Origin: DATGHS01 sp035307785
GTDB lineage: Bacteria > Planctomycetota > Planctomycetia > Gemmatales > Gemmataceae
Direction: 5' to 3'
Length of the DNA: 19,305 bases
NCBI GenBank assembly: GCA_035307785.1
Contig: DATGHS010000297.1
Span: 1-19,305, forward strand
Shown: positions 1 through 8,100 of the stretch, piece after piece
Layout: each line of letters starts with the position of its first letter
Position numbering within the stretch: the first letter of the stretch is position 1
Notes under the pieces: generated by a model
The model's input: the letters and a program-made list of their open reading frames with translations, nothing else
What the model was told of the DNA's origin: nothing
The model's database searches: none
Position numbers and translations under genes: made by a program

Positions 1-151
1 GCGGGTTCGATACGTGGATAAGAGAAGGCGACGGAAACAGTGCATTCATGTCGTGTATCTGAATTCAATTAGCTGGTCTGGCAGGAAATCCCAGGCGGGT
101 GGCAACCACCAACGCTATCGCACCGTGGAACACGGCTCGCCCATTTCTACT

Positions 152-180
152 ATTATAGACTGAAGGGAAAGACTTGTCAC
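152..180 (-). promoter_or_regulatory. Leftward sigma70-like promoter
   Basis: On the minus strand there is GTGACA (180-175), a 17-base spacer, then a perfect TATAAT (157-152). It points toward the left edge and lies beyond the palindrome that follows the acidic-protein gene, so it would serve a gene starting near or outside the edge. Minus-strand ATGs at 49 and 45 both stay open to position 1, but neither has a convincing ribosome binding site, so no gene is called. Planctomycete promoters are poorly defined, so this is only a consensus match. Confidence 0.4.
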
Positions 181-193
181 GAGATGATTGCGT

Positions 194-217
194 CGGTCGG
201 GCTTTCCAGCCCGACCG
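194..217. repeat. Intergenic palindrome, 10-bp arms
   Basis: A perfect 10-base inverted repeat (CGGTCGGGCT and its complement) surrounds the loop TTCC. It lies 20 bases beyond the stop of the leftward acidic-protein gene and could fold at the end of its message. No T-run follows on the minus strand, so it is not a textbook intrinsic terminator. It resembles the short dispersed palindromes common between planctomycete genes. Confidence 0.6.
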
Positions 218-237
218 GCAGCATGTTCGAGTTGCGC

Positions 238-651
238 TCAATCTTGCTCCGGCTCTTCTTCCTCTTCTTCATCCTCGTCTTCATCGCCGTCTTCGTCGTC
301 ACCTTCATCGAATTCTTCGTCGCCTAGTTCTTCATCTTCTTCGTCATCGAAATCTTCATCATCGAAATCTTCGTCGTCAAACTCTTCGTCGTCAAACTCT
401 TCGTCGTCGAAGTCGTCGTCCTCGAATTCTTCATCGTCGAACTCGTCGTCTTCGGCCTCATCATCATCGGCTTCGTCGTCGTCATCGCCTTCTTCCTCGT
501 CGTCGTCCAGGTCTTCTTTGTCTTCATCATCGGGCTTGGCCTTGGCCGCCTGGAGCGGCGCATAGGATGGCTCAGAACCGTCGGGCAGGCACCAGGGCGC
601 TTCCCCCGGAGAGTTAGAAGTGAACGAAACAAACGAGGCGCCACCGAGCAT
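238..651 (-). CDS. Highly acidic repeat protein, function unknown
   Basis: Predicted 137-residue protein whose C-terminal two thirds is almost entirely Asp and Glu, with Phe spaced about every five residues (pattern DDEEF repeated). I recognise no domain and no function. Such a chain would be strongly negative and largely disordered, and could bind cations or basic proteins; that is inference. The start at 651 is chosen because GAGGG (663-659) sits 7 bases upstream. The frame stays open to an ATG at 723 (161 residues), which lacks a good ribosome binding site. The first about 35 residues are ordinary in composition (two Trp/Cys/Pro-containing stretches), then the acidic tract begins. The tract is encoded by a 15-bp tandem repeat, so copy number may vary between strains. 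The opposite strand is also open here (Ser-rich and Arg-rich readings), but those readings are artefacts of the repeat. Confidence 0.6.
   Translation of the reverse strand: MLGGASFVSFTSNSPGEAPWCLPDGSEPSYAPLQAAKAKPDDEDKEDLDDDEEEGDDDDEADDDEAEDDEFDDEEFEDDDFDDEEFDDEEFDDEDFDDEDFDDEEDEELGDEEFDEGDDEDGDEDEDEEEEEEPEQD
338..457. repeat. 15-bp tandem repeat (7-8 copies) inside the acidic gene
   Basis: Eight consecutive 15-base units start at 338, 353, 368, 383, 398, 413, 428 and 443. The typical unit is TCTTCGTCGTCAAAC on the plus strand. Units 3 and 4 are identical and the last is diverged. Each unit encodes five residues (Phe followed by four Asp/Glu) in the leftward gene, so gain or loss of units keeps the reading frame. 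Confidence 0.85.
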
Positions 652-1018
652 CGCGATACCCTCAAAAAAGGAGTCAGCGAGAACACCAAATGTAACGAAC
701 CTTGCTTCCGTTCTATACGCCATCCGGGCCGCTGGAAGGCCGAATTCAATTCAGGCCGCGAATCGCGAAATCGGCCGGGACCGATCAGTTTTCTCCGTTA
801 GCCGCAGCCCAGGAAATCAGCCAAGCGTAACGCTTCTTAGTAAACTTCGCCGGCATTGTCAAGTCACGCATGTCCTATTATTTTTTTCAAATTCAGCACC
901 CTCTCCGACCGTTTTTTTCGACGAATTTTGGCGGCTCGCGCAAATAAGTAGATATAGCGGCCGGCCACGGTCTTTGAGGCCAATAGACCCCAGTTTTTCC
1001 GGTGAGAAAGGCAGCTCT
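652..1018. other. Intergenic region, no gene seen
   Basis: This 367-base stretch between two divergently oriented genes has a lower GC content than its flanks and contains two T-runs (near 881-887 and 911-917). Although a plus-strand frame is open from 620, its translation before position 1019 looks random, with no conserved or hydrophobic pattern, and the gene clearly begins at the signal peptide at 1019. A perfect small palindrome, AAGCGT-A-ACGCTT, lies at 823-835, about 20 bases before the possible promoter for the rightward gene. It could be an operator, but nothing else supports that. Confidence 0.5.
856..883 (+). promoter_or_regulatory. Possible promoter for the exported protein gene
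   Basis: TTGTCA (856-861) is followed after 16 bases by TTATTT (878-883), or after 14 bases by TATTAT (876-881). Neither spacing nor -10 match is ideal. It would give a leader of roughly 125 bases before the ATG at 1019. Weak consensus match only. Confidence 0.25.
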
Positions 1019-1438
1019 ATGTCGGGTATCAAACTTCGTTTTCTCTTTTGGTTCATAGCGTTTGCTTTCCTGCTCGCGAAAGCTGCAGGTGTGCATGCCG
1101 AGGACCAGCCTCTTATTCCAGCGGCCTTGAATGAGTGCCTGCCGAAGATCGCCCCTGGCATGTCGATGGCGGAGATTGAGAAAGTCGTTACGAAGGCCTA
1201 TCCGAAGGCCAAGGCGCGGATGGGGCTGTGGTCCGGCCACACGGGATACATTGACGTGCAGCTAGACGAGCAGTTTTCGATCTCGATCGCGGCGGAAGAC
1301 CGGCGCAACGGCGGCCCCGCGGTACACAAGGATCTTCTCATTTATGTGTTCGATCACACCCGGAAACGTCGTCTGGAATTGCGACAATACGATTGGGAAA
1401 AAGCCGCCGCCGCGCCCGAGAAAGAGAAGCCGAAGTAG
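1019..1438 (+). CDS. Small exported protein with BamE/SmpA-like motif
   Basis: Predicted 139-residue exported protein. Residues 1-27 form a clear signal peptide: basic start, hydrophobic core, then VHA before Glu-Asp as a likely signal peptidase I site. There is no lipobox. The mature part contains IAPGMSMAEIEKVV (about 45-58), which resembles the GMS..EVE turn-helix motif of small periplasmic domains of the SmpA/OmlA (BamE-like) kind, followed by Gly and aromatic residues and probable beta strands to about residue 110. The C-terminus is Lys/Ala/Glu-rich. The start at 1019 is supported by AAAGG 7 bases upstream and by the signal peptide; the open frame further upstream does not look coding. 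The ECF sigma gene begins 57 bases downstream on the same strand, so co-transcription is possible. The role is unknown, and the BamE similarity is a motif impression only. Confidence 0.75.
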   Translation: MSGIKLRFLFWFIAFAFLLAKAAGVHAEDQPLIPAALNECLPKIAPGMSMAEIEKVVTKAYPKAKARMGLWSGHTGYIDVQLDEQFSISIAAEDRRNGGPAVHKDLLIYVFDHTRKRRLELRQYDWEKAAAAPEKEKPK

Positions 1439-1495
1439 AGAATGCGAATGATCCTTATATCGTTTCGGTCCGCGCACCTGGCATAGGCAGAGCCG

Positions 1496-2068
1496 ATGGA
1501 CGAAGCGCAGGCAAGCCGAATTGCCTACGGTTTGCGGGCCGGCCAGCCCGAGGCCTGGGCAATGTTCTATGACGCGTTTGCCGAACGGGTCTGGCGGGCC
1601 ACTGCGCGCCTGCTGGGCCCGGCTTCCACCGACATTGCCGATGTGGTGCAGGAGACCTTCCTGGCCGCGGCGCGTTCCGCCCGCACCTACGACCCGGCCA
1701 AGGGCTCGCTCTGGTTCTGGCTTTGGGGCATCGCCCGCCGCCAGTTGGCGCTGCACCTGCGAAAGAAGCAACGCTGGCAACAAGTAACGGTGCTGGCAAG
1801 CAACGGCCGGCTGTCGCGCTGGCTCGAAGGACAGGAATCGATGCCGGCCGATACGCTTGAGGCACGTGAGCTGTCCGAACTGGTTCGGGCCACGCTGGGC
1901 GCCTTGCCGGCCGAATATGCCGACGTGCTGACGGCCAAATATCTGGATGAATTATCCGTTGAAGCGATCGCTCAGGAAGAACGCAGCACCGAAACCGCGA
2001 TTTACTCGCGCCTCGCCCGAGCGCGGCAAGCGTTTCGCGATGCATTTAGAAAAAAACAAAACGTTTAG
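1496..2068 (+). CDS. ECF-type RNA polymerase sigma factor
   Basis: Predicted 190-residue extracytoplasmic-function sigma factor, which would direct RNA polymerase to a specific promoter set. The sigma-2 region spans about residues 18-88 and includes DVVQETFLAAARS (49-61, the -10 recognition/core-binding helix) and WLWGIARRQL (75-84). A linker rich in Trp and Arg follows. Sigma-4 spans about 128-182 with LPAEYADVLTAKYLDELS and the helix-turn-helix ending STETAIYSRLARARQAF, which would contact the -35 element. Regions 1 and 3 are absent, as is normal for this class, and the length is typical. The start ATG at 1496 has only a weak purine-rich ribosome site. The gene for the giant membrane protein begins 42 bases after the stop, behind a hairpin, matching the usual sigma/anti-sigma order. 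The target regulon is not deducible here. Confidence 0.93.
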   Translation: MDEAQASRIAYGLRAGQPEAWAMFYDAFAERVWRATARLLGPASTDIADVVQETFLAAARSARTYDPAKGSLWFWLWGIARRQLALHLRKKQRWQQVTVLASNGRLSRWLEGQESMPADTLEARELSELVRATLGALPAEYADVLTAKYLDELSVEAIAQEERSTETAIYSRLARARQAFRDAFRKKQNV

Positions 2069-2098
2069 CGGCCGGCCCGAAGGGCCGCGCGCTAAACG
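2062..2098 (+). promoter_or_regulatory. Hairpin between sigma gene and giant gene
   Basis: An inverted repeat pairs CGTTTAGCG (2062-2070) with CGCTAAACG (2090-2098). Inside it, after a 2x2 mismatch, CGGCCC (2073-2078) pairs with GGGCCG (2082-2087) around the loop GAA. The left arm contains the sigma stop codon (TAG, 2066-2068). The right arm ends one base before the GGAAG ribosome site of the next gene. No T-run follows, so it does not look like a simple terminator. It could set the relative yield of the two proteins or protect the message end, or it may simply be a dispersed palindrome. Confidence 0.65.
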
Positions 2099-2099
2099 C

Positions 2100-2104
2100 G
2101 GAAG
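2100..2104 (+). promoter_or_regulatory. Ribosome binding site of the giant gene
   Basis: GGAAG lies 6 bases before the ATG at 2111. It decides the start in favour of 2111 rather than the in-frame TTG at 2105, which would leave no spacing. Confidence 0.6.
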
Positions 2105-2110
2105 TTGATT

Positions 2111-5100
2111 ATGAGACCATCCGAAGACCAAAATGACGACCGCTTGCGGGCGCTGCTCCGCGCCGCCGAGACCGGCACTGCGCCGCCGGACCGGGCGTTC
2201 CTCGACCGCTTGCGCGAACAATCCGCGGCCGCGTTTGCCGCGTCCAGTATTCCAGAAGCCTCGTCTTCTCTCTCCCCCAGGAAAGGGCGTGCCATGTTCA
2301 CTCGCATTGTGGGCTCGATCGTCGTGCTGGCGCTGGCCGTGGCCGGGATTTGGTTCGGATTCTTCCGGATCGACAAGCCGGTGCAAGCGGCGGGACCGAA
2401 ATTCGGCGAAGTGATGGAAGGCGTGCGCAGTGCCAAGAGCCTGCACGCCCAGATCACCAAGGATGGCAAGACGAGCGAGCTATGGTCGGAGAAGAACGGC
2501 CGCCGGCGCACTGACTCGGGCACTGGCTCCTACGAAATCACCGACGGCTCGCTCTTCTGGAACGTGGACGCGAAGACGGGAAAGGCCACGCGGCTCAATG
2601 AAAAGCCCGAAGCTGATGTTTTTGACTTGATCTTAGGCTCGAAGATCGCGGAGAAGGGCGGCCTTGGAGAATTGACGCCCACGGAAAAGGTGGGCGACGA
2701 CAGCTTGCGCTACAAGATGAGACTCGGCAAGATCGAATTTGAAGCACTGGTGGATGCGAAAACGAAGCAACTTCGCTCCTTTACTGCCCGGAACGAGTCG
2801 AAGCAACTTCTTGGCGAATTCAAGCTCCTCGAAATCAACACCTCCCTGCCGGAAGACAAGTTCCTCGTCCTCAATTCGCTTTCCGAAGATGGCCGTGTGG
2901 GCAAGGTCACCGACACACAAGGCATCGCCTCCGTCAAGCCCCTGGCCCAGTCGCGCTGGACGCCCATTTGCAACAACCTCGTTCTCATGCCCGGCGACTT
3001 GCTGCGCACCGATATTCGCGGCGCCAATGCAGTGGAAGCGCGCTTGCTGTCGCGCACCAATGTCATCATCGGCCCCGGCTCCCAAGTCGAGCTGGCGAAA
3101 TCGACGCAACTCAAGCTACACAGCGGTGAGATGGAAATTAGCGTGCCAAAGGATTCCTCCGTCGAACTCGACGGGCCGGAAGATCAGAAAGTCGTCGTGA
3201 AAGGCACACAGCATTATCGGGTGGACAAGAATGGCAAGCTGCTCCTCGTCGCCAAGCCGCCGCTCTGGCTCCAGGGCTTCAAGGGCCAGACCGCCAATGA
3301 GTCGCTCGGCTCACTAATTGCCAAGGTCGATGGCCGCAATGTGCCGCTCTCGGTCGGCTACCATCACGTCACCGTCGATATCCGCGACCAGATTGCTCGC
3401 ACCACGATTGAGGAATCGTTTGTCAATCACACCGATGTGGTTACCGAGGGCGTGTTCTACTTTCCACTGCCACAAGATGCCTCGATCTCCGGCTTCGGCA
3501 TGTGGATCGGCAACGAACTCGTGATGGCCGACGTGGTGGAAAAGCAACGGGCGCGCGAGATTTACGAGCAGATCAAGCGCGAACGGCGCGACCCCGGCCT
3601 GCTCGAATGGCAAGGCGGCAACATCTTCTCCGCGCGCGTTTGGCCGATCTCCGCCAACGGCGAAAAGCGCGTGAAAATCGTCTACACGCAAGTGCTGCCG
3701 TTGCGCGGCAACACCTACCGCTACAGCTACGCGCTGCAAAGCGACATGCTGCAGCAGCACCCGCTGAGAGATTTATCGCTGACCGTCAACGTGAACTCCG
3801 AGATTCCACTCAAGAAGGTCTGGTCGCCGACCCACAGCACCCGCGATCAATTTACGCCGGCGGCTGCCCGCGTCGAGTTTTCGGCGCAGGAATACACGCC
3901 GAACAAAGATTTCGAAGTTGTCATCGAGCAGGAAAAGCGCGCTTCCGACCTGGTGATGGTCCCGCATCGCCGGGGCGATGACGGCTATTTCATGCTGCAA
4001 CTCATGCCGCCGGCTGTGACCACCGGCCGCGACGTGCTGCCCGATGCCGCGCCGTTGCACGTGCTAATCCTGGCTGACACCTCCGCGTCGATGGACAAGG
4101 GCCAGCGGCAGCGGCAGGACGCATTCCTGGCCGCGCTGCTCGGCTCGCTGACGCCAACCGACACTTTCAACCTGGCCGCCTGTGATGTGAATTGCGACTG
4201 GGTCTTCGAGCAAGCGCAACAGGCCATGTTTGCCAGTATTCAAGCCGCCCGGCAAATGCTCGAACAGCGCATCTCCCTTGGCTGGACCGATCTCGACAAG
4301 GCCTTCGCCTCGGCCATGAAGCAATCCGGTCCGAACACGCACGTGATTTATATCGGCGACGGCATCATCACTACCGGGGACGCCGACCCGGCCGCGTTCG
4401 TAAAGCGGCTCAAGCGGCTGTACGAAGGCAAGGCAGGCACTTTCCACGCGGTCACTGTCGGCAACAGCTTCGAGTCGAACGTGCTCAAGGGCATCGCCTC
4501 GCTCGGCGGCGGTTCCATGCGCAAGGTCAGCGGCGAGCAGACACCGTCCCTCGTGGCCCTCGATCTACTACGCGAAATGGCCCAACCCACGTTGCGCAAC
4601 ATCAAAGTGGAATTCAAAGGCTTGCAGGTGGCTCGCGTGTACCCCGAGGAATTGCCGAATGTGCCCGCCGGCACGCAGCAAATTCTGCTGGGCCGCTATT
4701 TGCCGCAGGGGAATGAGCAGCAGGGTGAAGTCATTGTCACGGGTATGCTCAGTGGCAAGGAAGTCCGCCTGTCGGCTAAAGTGAATCTGCCGCCAGCCGC
4801 AGTGGCAAAAGCCGGCGTGGTGGACGAAACAAGTTCCTTCATCCCGCGCCTCTGGGCCCGCATGCATCTCGATGTCTTGCTCGACCAGGGAAGTTCGGCC
4901 GCCATTCGCGATGAGATCATCGCGCTCTCGGAAGAATATCAGATCATCACGCCGTATACGTCCTTCCTCGTCCTCGAAAGCGATGCGGACCGCCAGCGCT
5001 TCGGTGTGAAGCGGCGCTTCCAGATGCGCGACGGCGAGAAGTTCTTCGCCGCCGGACGCGATAACGTCGATTACGCCCTGGTACAGCAGCAAATGAAGCG

Positions 5101-8100
5101 CGCCGGCCTGTGGCGGCTGAACCTGCGCCGCGACGTGCTGCGCTCCTTCGCGAACCTCGGCCGCAATCCGCAGCAGTTTCAACAGCTAGAACGCCGACGT
5201 GAATTGAGGAAACTCATTGAAGACAACGAGACGTGGTACGCCGAAACCGATTCGCTGACGACTTTCACTTCAAGCCCAGTCTCGGCGTCCACGGCATCAG
5301 CGCCCTATGAAATGTCTTTCGACTTTGCGTATGGCCCCATGGGGAAAGCGGGCATCCGCAGTGAGCTAGGGGACGTTCGCGAATTGGAGGGGCTCGAACG
5401 GAGCAAGGATCGGTTGGATGTCCTGGAAGACGAAGCAAAGAAGGAGGCCATTCTCGGGCGAGATGAATCGGAACCAGCGAACGCACCCGCAGGGGAGAAG
5501 GCGCCTAATGCGGACGAACCGGCCGCCCCTGACGCGTACATCGATGATTTCGATATGAAGGACAAGAAGTCCCTTGCCAAGGAATCACCTTATCGCGGTG
5601 GTGATCTCGATTTCGACGAAAACAGGCCCATGTTCGCAAGCTATGGCCGCCGCGCAGGAGGACGCCTTACCGGCGGCGCTTCCGGCGGTGAGTTCGGTGA
5701 GTATGGCGGCTACGGCTACTATTACCGGGGCCCTGGTCGGCGCGCGTACGACGATTCCCTGTACTGGCAGCAGCAATGGTGGCAAACGCTGTTTCCGCCG
5801 CTGCCCAAGCCGGGCAAGTCGCAGGTAGTGAAGTCGAGCTGGCCCGATGCGGCCCGCAAACTGGCGCAGAGTCTGCTCCGAACGGAGAAGTTGCAAAAGC
5901 TCACCGGCGGCGTGGAGATTACGCACCGCACCGAGACTTTTGACCCGCGCTGGAAGGAGTTGACTAGCAGCAGCAGCAACTTGCAACTGTGGTCGCCCAA
6001 GAATTGGCTCACCCGCAGCCAGGGCGATAATACACAAACGACGATCAACTGGTGCGACGGCAAAGAACGCGGGCTGATTCACCAGGCGTTTCAGATTGGC
6101 CGCATTCGTACTGCGGTGAAGGAGGATCTCGATCTTCCGTCGCTGGATGATTATTCCATTTCTTCGTTGCAGCGATCGTTTGCGGAGTACACGCCGAAGA
6201 TCGAAGACGCAGGCAAGGGTCGTGTCCGACTTATTTTGGCCCATGAAGAGACCAACTCGGAAGTACGTTTCCTGATCGATACCAGCAAGAACGTAATTCT
6301 TTCCTTGGAAAACTTCTCCGAAGGCAAGCTGCAATCCACCACGCGCTACGCCGACTTCCTCGAAGTCGCTGGCAGTTGGTGGGCGCAGGCCATCGAGACC
6401 ACCGATGGCAAAGGCGAACGAACCTCGCTGTCGAAGGTTTCGGTCAAGGCCCTCACGGCGGAAGAACTGAGCCAACGCTTAAGTCAGGAACTGGCCTGCC
6501 GCGACAAGATTGTGTTCACGAAGTACCCCCTGCCCTCCGTGAACACCGCCAAGAAGGCGGTCGCCAACAAGAAAGACAGCCTTGAGGATCATGTCGTCCT
6601 GCTGCGGCACTTCGCGGCCAGCCAGCAATGGACCAAGGTGCGCGAAGAATTGGAGAGCATCGAAAAGCGGGCCGGCGGTAAGCCCGGCTTGCAATGGTAT
6701 CGCGATGCGGTGCAGTTCCTGAGCCGCCGCTATGAAGAACTGAAGCAGCGACAACTCGACTTCGCCCGGCAGCTCGCCAAAGATGCAATGCCGGCCAACG
6801 ATGCATTCGCTCTCGTTCAGCACATATTCGGCAAGGCGGGGAACTTCATGGGCGGTAATGAAATGCTCGATCTGCTCGACCGCCTGGAGCCTGTCTACCA
6901 GCGGCAGCCAGCATATTTGCATGCCATGAAGGGTTGGAAGCAGAACCGCGCCGCTTGGTTGGGGGCTACCGGCAAGCAGGCTGAGGCCACGCAAATTCTC
7001 AAGGAATTGGCGACCACCTATCCGCATGATGTGAACGTGCAACTCGGTTATGTGCAGCAGCTATTCAGCCGGGGCGATTACGCTGCGGGCTACGCCTGGA
7101 TAACGCAATCGCTGAGCCGGAAGCGCGAGCGCCCAGATCAGACTTACTGGCTCGAATGGGAAGAAGAGAGCCTGCGCACCACGTATGTCAGCTACTTGCA
7201 GAACCAGGGGCGCTATTCCGACGTTCTCAAATACATTGAAGAATGGATGAAGAAAGAGCCCGTGAGCCCAACTTCCTACGCAATGTATCTGTCCACGCTC
7301 GTTCGACTCGATCAAGAAGCAAAGGCCAACGAGACGATTGCGCGCTGGCTTTATACTGCCGTGGCTATGAAAGAATGGGCCCCGGCCGACGCGGGCCGAC
7401 TGACGGCCGCGATCAACCAGGCGGTGGGCCAGGGCTACAACCTGTACACAAACCGCATGGACGAGCGCTGGTACAAGCCGCTGGCCCAAGTGGTTCGGCA
7501 TTTTGCCCGCGATCCGAAGTATGGCCATTATGCCGATCAGGTCATGAACAACGGCCAGTTCCATCAAACCGATGAAGCCCGCGCCATTCGCAAAGAGATG
7601 GCCGGCATCCTCGCGGCCGAAATCGCCAAACTGCCCTGGGCCCGTGTGAATAGTATGGTGACCTGGCTCCATGCAAATGATCCGGTCATTGCCGATGATC
7701 TGTGGCAAACGATCACGGTGGGCGTAAAGGAGCGGTGGCAAAAGGAAACGAAGCCGAATCAGCGCAATCAATGGAGCGGCACGCTCGTCGGCATCTTCGA
7801 GTGGCGCGGCCTGACCAACGAATTGCTCGCCTTCCTCCGGCAGCAATTGAACGAGGGCAAGCCGGAACAGAAGCAAATATTTGCGCTGCAACTGTTCGAC
7901 ACGCTGATTAAGCAGCCGTGGCAGGCAGAGTTTGAGAACGAAGCGCTCGGTTTGTTGGAGCAAATCAAGCCGCTGGGCGAGTCTTCGAGCCCTGCGGTTG
8001 CCCAGGTCGCCGCGCTGTATCGCCTCACCGACCGCATGGTTCAGGCCCGTGCGGATGCTCTGAACGGAAAGATTGAGCGGCCCGACAAGCTCACGCGCAC

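Noticed and set aside
1..24. GGTTCGA resembling a tRNA T-loop
   Set aside because: The flanking bases do not pair as a T-stem and no acceptor stem or other arm is visible.
338..457. CRISPR array
   Set aside because: The 15-bp units follow each other without spacers and lie in a coding frame. The repeats at 15367-15414 are likewise too short and too few.
188..565. Plus-strand Ser-rich open frame (and an Arg/His-rich one from 174)
   Set aside because: They are readings of the TTC/TCG trinucleotide-rich repeat whose opposite strand encodes the acidic protein. The composition is monotonous and no start signal is seen.
620..1018. Upstream extension of the exported protein gene
   Set aside because: The translation is random-looking. 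The signal peptide and ribosome site place the start at 1019.
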